Part shown: in pieces, positions 1-9,200 of the stretch
How the letters are laid out: the number at the start of each line of letters is the position of its first letter
Position numbering within the stretch: the stretch's first letter is position 1
DNA from: an uncultured Pseudomonadales bacterium
GTDB lineage: Bacteria > Pseudomonadota > Gammaproteobacteria > Pseudomonadales > Azotimanducaceae
NCBI GenBank assembly: GCA_938017975.1
Contig: CALIKQ010000014.1
Coordinates: forward strand, 26,954-90,953
Length of the DNA stretch: 64,000 nt
Direction: 5' to 3'
The notes under the pieces: model-generated
The model's input: the letters and a program-made list of their open reading frames with translations, nothing else
What the model was told of the DNA's origin: nothing
The model's database searches: none
Program-made: the position numbers and the translations under genes

Positions 1-283
1 AATCACGGGTTAGCTGAGACCGACCGGCTGGTGTTGTCGTGGTCAGCGTAATGCTAAAACCCGCATCCAGTAACCGCTCCACCAACGGCCCAATCGCAAT
101 GCTTTCCCCGGCCGAAACAGCATGCACCCATATATCGGTATTCGCCGTTTTTAATCCCAACACACCAAAACGTTCTAACATATGCTGGCGATATGCTTTT
201 TCTTTAAGACTGCGCACGCCCAGCCTCAAAACGGCAAATGGAAGCAACAGACCAATCAAGAGGCTGTAAACAAATCGATTCAT
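1..283 (-). CDS. waaA: Kdo transferase WaaA (KdtA), N-terminal part only
   Basis: WaaA transfers Kdo from CMP-Kdo to lipid IVA at the inner membrane, the first step of LPS core assembly. The gene runs off the left edge, so only the first 94 codons are visible. They begin with a short hydrophobic segment (residues about 4-20, beginning NRFVYSLLIGLLLP), which fits the N-terminal membrane anchor of this family. The stretches IWVHAVSAGE and TLTTTTPAGR follow and are typical of the start of the GT-B fold of Kdo transferases. It is divergent from the lipid A acyltransferase at 454, so the two lipid A-Kdo genes probably share the 170-bp region between them. Confidence 0.85.
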   Translation of the reverse strand, partial: MNRFVYSLLIGLLLPFAVLRLGVRSLKEKAYRQHMLERFGVLGLKTANTDIWVHAVSAGESIAIGPLVERLLDAGFSITLTTTTPAGRSQLTRD

Positions 284-453
284 TATTCTACCTGTCCTAG
301 GCGGGCCCGACCCGACAACTGATTCGGTGGACCGTTTCAAACCAGTGCGCACATGACTGCGCATGTCAACGCTCCCAGCCCTGCCTAGCATAGCCTAAAT
401 TTAACAGCGACCCAGTTTCAACATACAATCAAAGATCCCAAGGAGCGCAGCCA

Positions 454-1371
454 TTGCCAATCCGACAGATTAAACCCGCTCAGCTTTTCCACCCACGGCA
501 TTGGTTTTTATGGCTGGGTATCGCCTTGGCTTGGTTGCTGACATTAAGCGGCGCGAGATCACGACGCTTCTTGCGTTATGGCCTGGCAAATCTGATGCGC
601 GTTACGACACCCCGCCGGGTTCATATTGCAAAGATCAATCTCGAGCGATGCTTTCCTGAACTCGACCCGCTGAGGCAAAGACAATTACTCAACGCTACTC
701 TGGTTTCGACCGCTGAAGGGTTACTTGAAACCGCAGCAACATGGCTACATCCCAAACAATTGCAAGACATCCCAATCCGCTATAAAGGACTAGAACATCT
801 TGAGATCGGCCCGAGAGACAATGGCATTCTGATACTGGGCATGCACCTTTCGACGTTAGACCTTGCGGGGGCAGCCCTCGCACAAAAAGTGCCATTCGAC
901 GTGATGTACAAGCGCAACCGCAATCCTGTCTTTGAATGGCTGATGCGACGAGGCCGGGGGCATTATTTTGCAGAATCTATAGAGCAGACCAATATCCGAG
1001 GCGTCATTCGAAACCTTCGAGCAGGACAGCGTGTTTGGTATGCCCCCGACCAAGATTATGGTCCAGACAACGCCGTCTTTGTGCCCTTTTTTGGCTATCC
1101 TGCGGCAACACTGACGGCGGCCAACCGAATCGCCAGAATCACCCAAGCAAAAGTTGTCTTCATGCGTCACTATCGATTTGAGGACGGCAGCTATGAGGTC
1201 GAGATTTTTCCGCCGGATGAAGTCTTTCCTACTCAGTCCGACGAGCAAGATGCGACTTTAATCAACCGTCACGTGGAGGCAACCATTCGTAAGGCCCCGG
1301 AACAGTACTGGTGGGTTCATCGGCGCTTTAAATCAACACCTACAGGCCGCTCCTCGCTTTATGAACAGTAA
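454..1371 (+). CDS. Lipid A biosynthesis acyltransferase (LpxL/HtrB family)
   Basis: This 305-residue protein belongs to the LpxL/LpxM/LpxP family, which adds a secondary acyl chain (usually laurate) from acyl-ACP to Kdo2-lipid IVA at the cytoplasmic face of the inner membrane. The catalytic HX4D motif is visible as HLSTLD, about residue 131. One N-terminal membrane helix lies at about residues 15-35, and YAPDQDYG at about residue 197 matches the second conserved block. The start is TTG at 454 with AGGAGCG about six bases upstream; no better ATG precedes it. Length is normal. The sequence alone does not decide between LpxL, LpxM and LpxP. It is divergent from waaA, the gene for the preceding step. 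Confidence 0.85.
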   Translation: MPIRQIKPAQLFHPRHWFLWLGIALAWLLTLSGARSRRFLRYGLANLMRVTTPRRVHIAKINLERCFPELDPLRQRQLLNATLVSTAEGLLETAATWLHPKQLQDIPIRYKGLEHLEIGPRDNGILILGMHLSTLDLAGAALAQKVPFDVMYKRNRNPVFEWLMRRGRGHYFAESIEQTNIRGVIRNLRAGQRVWYAPDQDYGPDNAVFVPFFGYPAATLTAANRIARITQAKVVFMRHYRFEDGSYEVEIFPPDEVFPTQSDEQDATLINRHVEATIRKAPEQYWWVHRRFKSTPTGRSSLYEQ

Positions 1372-1392
1372 TTTGCGCAATGCAACCAAGGG

Positions 1393-3165
1393 TTATTCGT
1401 AGCCCGAAATTGGCGCCACCCTTAAAACTTCGGCAATTGTGGTCTCGCCCGCGGCCACTTTTTCGGCGCCACTAAGCCTTAAAGTTCTCATCCCGCCTTG
1501 TCGACCTGCTTGACGAATTCGACCAGCATCCGTCTGTTCATTAATCAGCTTCTTAACATCGTCACTGAGCGTTAGCAGTTCGTATATCCCGGCACGCCCC
1601 TTGAATCCAGTGTCTCGACATTCAAGGCAACCTGGTGCTGCCGCAATCGTGGAAGGTTGCGCCATCGACCAAGGTTTCACTAAATCTTGCCAATCATCTG
1701 GTTCGACCGCTTCAGGATGCTTGCAATCCGGACACAACGTGCGGACCAACCGCTGCGCCATCACACCGAGCACGGTTGCCTTTATCAAATAGGGTGCAAC
1801 CCCCAGCTCCAAAAGCCTTGTGATCGCAGAAGGCGCATCGTTGGTATGCAACGTTGAAATGACTAAATGGCCCGTGAGTGCTGCTTGAATAGCCATCTCC
1901 GCTGTCTCAAGATCTCTGATTTCGCCCACCATAATAATATCTGGGTCCTGGCGGAGCAGCGCTCGAACACCCTCAGCGAAGGTCAGGTCAATATTGGACT
2001 GGACCTGCATCTGATTGAAAGCGCCCTCGACCATTTCAATTGGGTCCTCAATGGTGCAGACATTGACCTCCTCAGTCGCAAGCTGTTTTAAGCTCGTGTA
2101 GAGGGTCGTCGTTTTGCCCGAGCCAGTCGGGCCTGTGACAAGGACAATCCCATTGGGCTGACTCACCATCTGTGTCCAGCGCGTCAGCTCTTGGTCCTCA
2201 AGTCCCAATTCAGCAAAAGTCTTCAACAAAATGGTTGGATCAAAGATCCGCATAACCAACTTTTCACCGTGCGCAGTGGGCAGCGTCGACAGGCGCAGTT
2301 CAACTTCTTGAGCGTCTGAGGCACGTGTTTTGAGACGACCATCTTGGGGCCTTCGCTTCTCTGCCACATTCATACGGCCAAGGGTTTTGATTCGACTTAC
2401 AACGGCAGTCACAACGGGCATTGGCAACTCATAGACCGTATGCAGGATTCCGTCGATTCGAAAACGAATCGCTCCTTTCTCACGGCGAGGCTCAATATGA
2501 ATATCGCTGGCACGCTGAGTAAACGCGTACTGCAAAATCCAATCAACGATGTTCACAACATGAGTGTCATTCGCCTCCATCTGCTCGAACTGCCCCAGTT
2601 CGAGCATCTGTTCAAGATTGCCGAGGGCATTTCCCGAAAATCCCTGTGCTGTAGCCTTCTTGACCGAATTCGCAACCGCATAAAATTCTTGGGTATAACG
2701 CTTGATGTCCTGTGGGCTGGCCAAAAACCGGACAATGGTTTTCCCAGGCTGAGATTGCTCGATCAAACCCATCCAATCACTCAAATGCGGCTCAGCACTG
2801 ACGATGTATACAGCGTCTTTGGTGACATTGACCGCCAATATTTGGTGTCGCTGAGCAAACTCACTCGACATCACCTGGGTAACCATTTGGGTATCTATTT
2901 TTAATGGATCAATTCGGAGAAAAGGTTGGCCCACTCGATCGCCCAGCCATTCCAAGATCGCATCGGCGGTCAAGGTGCGGCCTGACCGAGAGCGATCTCC
3001 GGATTCGCTGGCCGCTATTACGTCAATTGGATGCCAGCTGCGCATCTGTTTTTGCTGAGCCTTCGTCTTCACAAAATCGGCGTCCACCTGCTCCATCCGG
3101 CCATCAGCGACCAAATCATTGAGCAATCCCCTTAGACTGAGTTTTTCCCCGAGGTTTATAGTCAT
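1393..3165 (-). CDS. GspE/PilB-type secretion or pilus assembly ATPase
   Basis: This is a hexameric ATPase of the type II secretion / type IV pilus assembly group, expected at the cytoplasmic face of the inner membrane. The N-terminal 170 residues form a GspE_N (MshEN-like) domain. The ATPase core follows, with Walker A GPTGSGKT near residue 345, an Asp box (TIEDPIE), and a Walker B region with DPDIIMVGEIRD. Two CxxC pairs (CPDC and CLEC) about 36 residues apart make the zinc site typical of GspE/PilB and absent from PilT. I start at ATG 3165 because GGGG lies at a suitable distance; ATG 3195 and TTG 3198 would extend it without a clear ribosome site. No other gsp or pil gene is adjacent, so its machine cannot be named. 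PilT is encoded 32 kb away. Confidence 0.8.
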   Translation of the reverse strand: MTINLGEKLSLRGLLNDLVADGRMEQVDADFVKTKAQQKQMRSWHPIDVIAASESGDRSRSGRTLTADAILEWLGDRVGQPFLRIDPLKIDTQMVTQVMSSEFAQRHQILAVNVTKDAVYIVSAEPHLSDWMGLIEQSQPGKTIVRFLASPQDIKRYTQEFYAVANSVKKATAQGFSGNALGNLEQMLELGQFEQMEANDTHVVNIVDWILQYAFTQRASDIHIEPRREKGAIRFRIDGILHTVYELPMPVVTAVVSRIKTLGRMNVAEKRRPQDGRLKTRASDAQEVELRLSTLPTAHGEKLVMRIFDPTILLKTFAELGLEDQELTRWTQMVSQPNGIVLVTGPTGSGKTTTLYTSLKQLATEEVNVCTIEDPIEMVEGAFNQMQVQSNIDLTFAEGVRALLRQDPDIIMVGEIRDLETAEMAIQAALTGHLVISTLHTNDAPSAITRLLELGVAPYLIKATVLGVMAQRLVRTLCPDCKHPEAVEPDDWQDLVKPWSMAQPSTIAAAPGCLECRDTGFKGRAGIYELLTLSDDVKKLINEQTDAGRIRQAGRQGGMRTLRLSGAEKVAAGETTIAEVLRVAPISGYE

Positions 3166-3308
3166 CTTTTTGCCCCAATCATTGTGGCTTTTCATCAATT
3201 CAACTGGTCGCCGGCTTATTTGCTGTGACGCCAGTTCCCCGTTAGCTCCCGGTACGGTAAATGCCGGGACTTGAGATCGGTGCCACAGCGAAACAGGCGC
3301 TAGAGGGG

Positions 3309-3314
3309 TATAAT
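3309..3314 (+). promoter_or_regulatory. Putative argA promoter, -10 element
   Basis: A consensus TATAAT lies 36 bases before the argA start and would place the transcription start near 3321, giving a leader of about 29 bases. No good -35 hexamer is present at 16-18 bases upstream. I saw no clear ARG-box palindrome. Confidence 0.45.
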
Positions 3315-3349
3315 CATTGCACTACACAATCCATCATAACAGGTGAGTC

Positions 3350-4621
3350 ATGAGCGTCGATCACAGCCCTCTTCATTGGTTTCGGACAGCATCACCCTAT
3401 ATCTACGCACACCGTAATAAAACGTTTGTGATCAGTCTTGGGCGGGGTGCACTGACCAATGAATCGCTTCCCAATATTGCCAGAGACATCACCCTACTTC
3501 ATGCTCTTGGAGTGCGCCTCATTTTGGTTCACGAAAACGCAGGGTCCATTTTCGTTCGATCCGAAGCATTCGGTCAGTCACCCAGCATTACTCGAGATAA
3601 TCTTGACGAGTATCTCCGTGACGCGGCCGTGACCAGTCAGCGATTAATCGCACATTTATCAGCGAGTCCGACCACTGACTTTTTACGATCTTCTGAGATG
3701 GTCACGCTCTCAGGGAATTTTGTTCGAGCACAACCCCTTGGAATCGTGGATGGGGTTGACCAGCAACACATCGGTAAAGTGCGCAAAATTAATAGCACGG
3801 CAATCACCAACGCGTTGGGTGATCAGGCGCTCATCGTCCTCGCGCCTCTTGGTTATTCGCTGACCGGTGACGTCTTTGGTATCGATGCCGCCACGCTTTC
3901 TCGGGAAGTCGCGACCGCGGTCCAGGCTGATAAGCTCATTTACTATATGAATGAAGATGGTCTTAAAGATGCTGATCAGCAACGCATCAGCGAACTAACA
4001 ACGAGCACACTCGATCCCTCATCCTGGCCTGAACACCGATTCATTCTGGCAGAAGCAAAAGTTGCCATTGAGACAGGTGTTTCAAAATGCCATCTGATCA
4101 ACCAACATCAAGACGGTGCGCTGCTTCAGGAGCTCTTTACAAGAGAAGGCTGCGGTACCCAAGTCGTCGGCCAAAGTACGTATGAATTACGCCCAGCCGT
4201 CGCGCAAGACATTAGCGGTATTCTCACGCTTATCGCGCCCCAGGAAGAAGCCGGCACGCTCAAAAAGCGTTCAAGAGAACTCATCGAATCCGAGATCGAC
4301 CATTTCGTAGTGATCACTCTTGAGGGGCTCATCATCGCTTGTGGGGCACTTTATCCTTTTGATCAGTATGCAGAGATTGCCTGTTTAACAACGCATCCAG
4401 ACTATCGTGATATGAATTGCGGGGAGCGTATATTGCAAGCGCTCATCGAAAGAGCTCAAGGGCTTGAGCTAGAAAAGGTGTTCATTTTAACTACCCAAAC
4501 CGCCCATTGGTTTGTCGAACGCGGTTTTGAAGCTGCGGCAGTGGAGGCACTGCCTGTGGCTAAAAAATCCGTATATAACGCCCAACGTAACGCCCAAATT
4601 TATATCAGAACATTAAGCTGA
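3350..4621 (+). CDS. argA: Amino-acid N-acetyltransferase ArgA (N-acetylglutamate synthase)
   Basis: ArgA makes N-acetylglutamate from glutamate and acetyl-CoA, the first step of arginine synthesis in the cytoplasm. The 423-residue protein has the classical two-domain form: an amino-acid-kinase fold (residues 1 to about 280) that binds arginine for feedback control but lacks kinase activity, then a GNAT acetyltransferase domain (about 280-423) with the acetyl-CoA loop region near CGERILQALIERA. Length matches E. coli ArgA (443) closely. The ATG at 3350 is preceded by AGGTGA. ArgB, the next enzyme, lies at 52343, so arginine genes are dispersed. The 3' end overlaps hemE on the other strand by 9 bases. 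Confidence 0.93.
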   Translation: MSVDHSPLHWFRTASPYIYAHRNKTFVISLGRGALTNESLPNIARDITLLHALGVRLILVHENAGSIFVRSEAFGQSPSITRDNLDEYLRDAAVTSQRLIAHLSASPTTDFLRSSEMVTLSGNFVRAQPLGIVDGVDQQHIGKVRKINSTAITNALGDQALIVLAPLGYSLTGDVFGIDAATLSREVATAVQADKLIYYMNEDGLKDADQQRISELTTSTLDPSSWPEHRFILAEAKVAIETGVSKCHLINQHQDGALLQELFTREGCGTQVVGQSTYELRPAVAQDISGILTLIAPQEEAGTLKKRSRELIESEIDHFVVITLEGLIIACGALYPFDQYAEIACLTTHPDYRDMNCGERILQALIERAQGLELEKVFILTTQTAHWFVERGFEAAAVEALPVAKKSVYNAQRNAQIYIRTLS

Positions 4622-5665
4622 TCGGCGAATCTGAGCTGAGCGCTCATGAACAAAATCAACCAAAGCTTTCACATTGTCCACCGGTGTTTCAGGGATGATG
4701 CCATGACCCAAATTAAAAATATGACCAGCCCGGGACCCCACTGCGCTGAGCAGGTGATCCGCCTCTTGTACGACCGCCTCCCGCGAGGCGCAAAGCACAA
4801 TCGGGTCAAGATTACCCTGAACCGCTTTGGCGCCTGTCTCATCCCACACGCTCACAAGGTCGCTACGCCAATCTAGGGCCAAAACATCGCCCCCACTTTC
4901 AGCCATTTGCGCGGACAACGCAGGATTTCCTGTACCAAAATGAATAACCGGCACTTTCCCCGCGATCGCCTCAAAGAGCGCCTTGCTATGAGGAGCAACG
5001 AACCGATTAAATTCGCTCACGCCAAGGCAACCAATCCAGCTATCAAACACTTGAATCGCTTGGACACCCGCCTCAATTTGCATCGTTAAATAGTCAATCG
5101 AGGCATGCGTAAACTGAGTCATCAAAGCGTGCCACGCGCCCTCATCGCTGTACATCAGCTTTTTCACGTGCACGTAATTTCGCGATCCCTGACCCTCAAT
5201 GGCGTAAGAGGCCAGAGTAAAGGGTGCCCCGCCGAAACCAATGAGCGGAATATTCTCTGGCAGTTCTTTACGAATCAAACTGATGGCTTCAGGAATGTAT
5301 GGCATGGACGCACGCGCATCCTCTAGCCTGAGGGCATCGATTGCCTCGTGGGTTCGAATGGGATTGGCGATCTGAGGTCCAACACCCGGCAAATAATCAA
5401 GCTCAAGGCCCATTGGCTCTAAAATCGGAAGTAGATCTGCAAATAAGATTGCAGCATCAACGCCTAAAATTCTTTGGGCATCGCAAGTCACCTGCGCGGC
5501 AAGGTGAGGCGTCTTAAAGAAGTCGAGACTGGGCGTCGTGCCCTTAACAGCGTGGTATTCAGGCATATACCGGCCCGCCTGACGATTCAACCAAATGGGG
5601 GTGTAGTCGGTGGCCTCGCCTCGACAAGCCCTTAAGAAAGCGGAATTCAGCAAAGCGTCAGTCAT
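4613..5665 (-). CDS. hemE: Uroporphyrinogen decarboxylase HemE
   Basis: HemE removes the four acetate carboxyl groups of uroporphyrinogen III to give coproporphyrinogen III in cytoplasmic haem synthesis. The 350-residue length is standard. The N-terminal signature PIWLNRQAGRYMPEY contains the arginines that bind substrate carboxylates. The catalytic Asp lies in DAAILFADLLPI, and the Tyr of the second active-site loop in FGGAPFTLASYAIEG. The C-terminal NLGHGIIPETP motif is present. Gene orientation is opposite to argA and the two stop regions overlap by 9 bases. A TATAAT element about 26 bases upstream suggests it has its own promoter. Confidence 0.96.
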   Translation of the reverse strand: MTDALLNSAFLRACRGEATDYTPIWLNRQAGRYMPEYHAVKGTTPSLDFFKTPHLAAQVTCDAQRILGVDAAILFADLLPILEPMGLELDYLPGVGPQIANPIRTHEAIDALRLEDARASMPYIPEAISLIRKELPENIPLIGFGGAPFTLASYAIEGQGSRNYVHVKKLMYSDEGAWHALMTQFTHASIDYLTMQIEAGVQAIQVFDSWIGCLGVSEFNRFVAPHSKALFEAIAGKVPVIHFGTGNPALSAQMAESGGDVLALDWRSDLVSVWDETGAKAVQGNLDPIVLCASREAVVQEADHLLSAVGSRAGHIFNLGHGIIPETPVDNVKALVDFVHERSAQIRRSA

Positions 5666-5690
5666 GATTAGATCTCGGGCCTAAAAACCC

Positions 5691-5722
5691 ATTATAGCGA
5701 GTCTTATCCTTAAAAGGGTCAA
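5691..5722 (-). promoter_or_regulatory. Putative hemE promoter
   Basis: On the minus strand a perfect TATAAT (5691-5696) lies about 26 bases before hemE. A TTGACC candidate -35 (5717-5722) is 20 bases further upstream, longer than the usual 17, so the -10 is the stronger part of the call. The region falls between hemE and the end of the cyclase gene. Confidence 0.45.
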
Positions 5723-5732
5723 TCGTATTTCA

Positions 5733-6899
5733 TCAATCCAAAAGAGCACTGTGCATGAGCCGAGATTGCATACCTGATACCTTGACCGGCAACCGTTGCT
5801 GGAGATGATATCGATCGTCAAGAAGACCGGCTGTTTCCGCTGAAACCAAAATTTCATTCGGCAGGGCCAATTGCTCGAGTCGCGCGGTAACATGCATTGC
5901 CCGTCCAAGCACTGTGTAATTGAGCCGCTCGGGGGATCCAAAACTCCCGACCAAACAGTCTCCAGTGTGAATACCGACACGCTGACCCACGGGTAGCTGG
6001 GATAATGCTGGCTCCCAACGTTGCAACATCAAATCAAGGGCCGGGCGCATTGCCAGCGCCATATCCGCACAGCGCTGAGCCGCAAGCGTCGGCCGACAAC
6101 CATCAAGTCCGAAGACAACAACCAGACCATCGCCAGTAAACTTATCCAAGGTACCCCCAAATTTGAGTACCAATTGGCCCATGCAGATGATGTAGTCGTT
6201 GAGAAATGCTGTAAAAAGATCGTCACTCTGACGCTCAGAGGTCCCAGTAGAATCAACCAGATCAGAAATAAAGAGCGTCAATATCTGTCGCTTCGGAGCG
6301 GTTTCGAGCGGCGCATCTATCAGACTTGCAACCGGCAAGTATGGCCTGACTGCGTTAACTTGCTGTGTTACCCGCGCATGCTCGGTCTTGGTCGCTCTAA
6401 AAATGCTCGACCGAGCTGCAGATTCGCAGTAAACCAATCTTGCCGAACCCCAACTAAACCCAATCAGCAACAACAGCGACAAACTCTGCTCAAAACCCAA
6501 GGCCTTAAAGCCGTCTACAAAATATCGTGCCTGTGTTGCAACGGTTACAACCAACAGCATTCGTATACACTTCGACTGCCAAGTCCGCTTATCCAAACAC
6601 AAGTTTGAACTCAAGCTGAGCGCGCTCAGCGCCGACAGCGTGCTCATGAACGGCACATGAGTGAACACAACAAAACCCGAAACAATCGCCGCGTCGATCA
6701 CAAAAAAGCTTTGGAAGAAGCCGATCTGTCGCTGCGAAACAGCATACAAAGCCCACATTAAGAGCGGATAGAGCGCCAGCGACAGAGCGATTACCCTCAT
6801 CCAGTCGCGGTTATCACCCATGAAAATCGTCAGTGCAAACCAGAAAAAGGCCGCCCCACGGAGCAAGAAAACCTGATGCGGAAGGTGAGGAGCGGCCAT
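5733..6899 (-). CDS. Membrane-bound class III adenylate/guanylate cyclase
   Basis: This protein joins an N-terminal membrane domain, with about five or six hydrophobic helices in residues 1-165, to a C-terminal class III nucleotide cyclase domain (about 195-375). It probably makes cAMP or cGMP in the cytoplasm in response to a membrane signal. The first metal-binding Asp is in FISDLVDST; the second is in KFTGDGLVVVF, whose Lys is the usual adenine-contacting residue. The block that normally reads GDxVNxAARLE is here GRAMHVTARLE, so the second base-specifying residue is Arg and the usual transition-state Asn is His, while the Arg of ARLE is kept. I chose ATG 6899; an in-frame TTG at 6932 would add 11 residues. 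No known sensory domain is recognisable. Confidence 0.75.
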   Translation of the reverse strand: MAAPHLPHQVFLLRGAAFFWFALTIFMGDNRDWMRVIALSLALYPLLMWALYAVSQRQIGFFQSFFVIDAAIVSGFVVFTHVPFMSTLSALSALSLSSNLCLDKRTWQSKCIRMLLVVTVATQARYFVDGFKALGFEQSLSLLLLIGFSWGSARLVYCESAARSSIFRATKTEHARVTQQVNAVRPYLPVASLIDAPLETAPKRQILTLFISDLVDSTGTSERQSDDLFTAFLNDYIICMGQLVLKFGGTLDKFTGDGLVVVFGLDGCRPTLAAQRCADMALAMRPALDLMLQRWEPALSQLPVGQRVGIHTGDCLVGSFGSPERLNYTVLGRAMHVTARLEQLALPNEILVSAETAGLLDDRYHLQQRLPVKVSGMQSRLMHSALLD

Positions 6900-7108
6900 G
6901 TTCAAAGTTTGGCCGATCCTGAGACTCCGCAAAGTCCGCGATGACGCGAAGCGATCACAGCCAGCACCGATAGGCCTGTGAGCCTTCTAAATTAAGCCGG
7001 AGGGTCCGCGCTCAAAAGATCCATGTTTCGTTGGCACCGAGGCGCATTTTTTAAAACAGCTCGAAAAAGGAAAGTGCAAATTTGAAGCCCGTAACAAGCA
7101 TTCACAAC

Positions 7109-8299
7109 CTAGATTGGTTCGAGAGCCATCGCCACATCAGGATCTTGATCGCGTTCGTAATCAACCCCTGATATTTCGAACCCATGCAGGTTCAAAAATG
7201 CAGCTCTGTAACCTTCGAAGTCCGTGAGGTGATCCAGGTTTTCTTGGCTGACTTTGTCCCAATTTGATTTGACCATCGCCTGGATTTCTGGCGCCAACTC
7301 CCAATCATCCATTCGAATTCGGCCACCATCATCGCGTCGTTGATTTTCAGAGAAAAGCTGGGTCCTGAATAATCGATCCACTTGCTCAAGGCATCCTTCA
7401 TGCGTGCCGGCACCCTTCATGGCTTTGAACAACAATGAAAGGTACACACTCATTCCAGGGATTGCAGAAGCCGCCTGAGTCAGCAACCCCTTCATTACAA
7501 CAACATCAGCGCGTCCTTTTACGGATGCTAGCGTGGTTGCCAACGCGGCAGCCGCACGATCGAGATCCTCTTTCGCTCGACCAATCGTCCCGTGATAATA
7601 AATGGGCCAGGTCACTTCGCTACCCAAGTAAGTGTAATTGGTGGTCAACGCGCCGTCAGCCAAGCATCCGCGATCAAGCAACTGCTGCATCCAATCTTCC
7701 CAGTCTTCACCGCCCATCACTTTCACAGTCGCTGCAATTTCATCGTCATTAGCAGGCTCTAAAGCGATGCTTCGCAATTCGCGAGTGTTGAAATCGATCG
7801 TTGCGCCACTGAACGGCGCTCCAATGGGCTTCAAGGTGCTGCGGACAGTTTCTCCAGATGGCAGAGTTCTTCCTGGGGCAGCCAGTGAGTAGACCACGAG
7901 ATCCACCTGACCCCAATCTCTCTCGATGCAATCAATGACTGCATCCTTCATCGCTTGAGAAAAGGCATCTCCGTTAAAATTTTTAGCATAGAGCCCTCGA
8001 GCGTGCGCGGTCTCGGTGAACGCGGCTGATTTGTACCAACCAGGCGATGCCGTGCGGCCCTTTTGCGCGGGACGCTCAAAAAATACCCCTATCGTTTCAG
8101 CATTTCCCCCAAAGGCGCTGACAATACGCGTGGCGAGACCGTACCCTCCAGATGCACCTATCACCAAAACCCGCTTGGGCACATTGGCAATAGCGCCACC
8201 ACCTTCAACTTGTTTAATTTGCGCTGATACATCGGCTGCGCACCCTCCAGGATGGGCTGTTGTACATAAAAAGCCTTTAATTTTTGGCGCGATGATCAT
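7109..8299 (-). CDS. fabV: Enoyl-ACP/trans-2-enoyl-CoA reductase FabV
   Basis: FabV is an NADH-dependent enoyl reductase that completes each cycle of fatty acid elongation, and it is an alternative to FabI that is naturally insensitive to triclosan. The protein opens with IIAPKIKGFLCTTAHPGGC, the family signature, then the nucleotide-binding stretch VLVIGASGGYGLATRI. The catalytic Tyr-X8-Lys motif is seen in WPIYYHGTIGRAKEDLD. The start is ATG 8299, supported by AAGGAAG about 8 bases upstream and by the conserved N-terminus; longer in-frame extensions lie inside lgt. The gene begins 2 bases after the lgt stop, so the two are probably one operon. The resulting 396 residues match the family. 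Confidence 0.95.
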   Translation of the reverse strand: MIIAPKIKGFLCTTAHPGGCAADVSAQIKQVEGGGAIANVPKRVLVIGASGGYGLATRIVSAFGGNAETIGVFFERPAQKGRTASPGWYKSAAFTETAHARGLYAKNFNGDAFSQAMKDAVIDCIERDWGQVDLVVYSLAAPGRTLPSGETVRSTLKPIGAPFSGATIDFNTRELRSIALEPANDDEIAATVKVMGGEDWEDWMQQLLDRGCLADGALTTNYTYLGSEVTWPIYYHGTIGRAKEDLDRAAAALATTLASVKGRADVVVMKGLLTQAASAIPGMSVYLSLLFKAMKGAGTHEGCLEQVDRLFRTQLFSENQRRDDGGRIRMDDWELAPEIQAMVKSNWDKVSQENLDHLTDFEGYRAAFLNLHGFEISGVDYERDQDPDVAMALEPI

Positions 8300-8301
8300 G
8301 A

Positions 8302-9135
8302 TCAGGACTTCCTTTTCTTCTGAGAACGGCCCCGTCCAGTAACCGTAGGCCTGGTCGGTGCGATTGCCGGTTTCGCAAAGATGACGACTCCGATCCCTAA
8401 TAATAACATAGGGATACAAAGCAACTGCCCCTGAGTCGCCCATCCCCAAGCGACGAAACCGAGGTGCGGATCGGGTAAACGAAAAAATTCGGAGAAGAAT
8501 CGTAGCCCGCTATAAGCAATCAGAAAGGAGCCTGAAACCACACCAACCCGCTGCGACTTCAATGCAAGAACATAAACAACCGCAAAAAGCACAGGCCCTT
8601 CCAGCATCATTTGATAAAGACTGGAAGGATGGCGTCCAACTAACTCGCCCGGATAGACCAGCGACCAAGGCATCTCCGTGATGCGACCGGGCAGTTCCGC
8701 ATTGATAAAATTTCCAATTCGGCCCAAACCTAACGCCAGTGGAACACCGGGAGCGACAAAATCCATCGCTTCTAAAAACGTCCGTTGGTTTCGATGCGCG
8801 TAAATGGCCACCGCTGCGATAACCCCTAAAAGTCCTCCATGAAACGACATACCCCCCTGCCAAATTTTGAACAGAGAGATGGGGTCTTGCAAAAAGTTTT
8901 CAAACCCATAAAACAGGACATAGCCAAAGCGCCCACCTAGAATCACTCCAAACACACCGTAAGAGAGCAGATCGGAAATTTGTTCGCGCCGCCATGCCTG
9001 GCGCTGACGATCGCTGAGCGACACGAGCACCCGCCAACACACATAAAAGCCCAGCAAGTAGGATATTGCATACCAATGAATATTGATTGGCCCAAAGGAA
9101 ATCGCGACAGGATCGATCTGAGGATAATTGAACAT
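8302..9135 (-). CDS. lgt: Prolipoprotein diacylglyceryl transferase Lgt
   Basis: Lgt moves diacylglycerol from phosphatidylglycerol to the lipobox cysteine of prolipoproteins in the inner membrane. The 277-residue protein is highly hydrophobic with about seven membrane helices. It shows the Lgt signature GLGRIGNFINAELPGR, including the essential Arg and Asn, and HGGLLG with the conserved His earlier in the chain. The C-terminal tail is basic (GRGRSQKKRKS) and slightly longer than in E. coli. It is upstream of fabV in a probable operon and divergent from the NRDE gene at 9201. In Pseudomonas, lgt also lies near ptsP. Confidence 0.95.
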   Translation of the reverse strand: MFNYPQIDPVAISFGPINIHWYAISYLLGFYVCWRVLVSLSDRQRQAWRREQISDLLSYGVFGVILGGRFGYVLFYGFENFLQDPISLFKIWQGGMSFHGGLLGVIAAVAIYAHRNQRTFLEAMDFVAPGVPLALGLGRIGNFINAELPGRITEMPWSLVYPGELVGRHPSSLYQMMLEGPVLFAVVYVLALKSQRVGVVSGSFLIAYSGLRFFSEFFRLPDPHLGFVAWGWATQGQLLCIPMLLLGIGVVIFAKPAIAPTRPTVTGRGRSQKKRKS

Positions 9136-9200
9136 GGCTGGCCCTTCAGGAGTTCTGCTATCATGCCCGCGTCTTTTCGATCCGCGGGCTGCGCTGCGTT

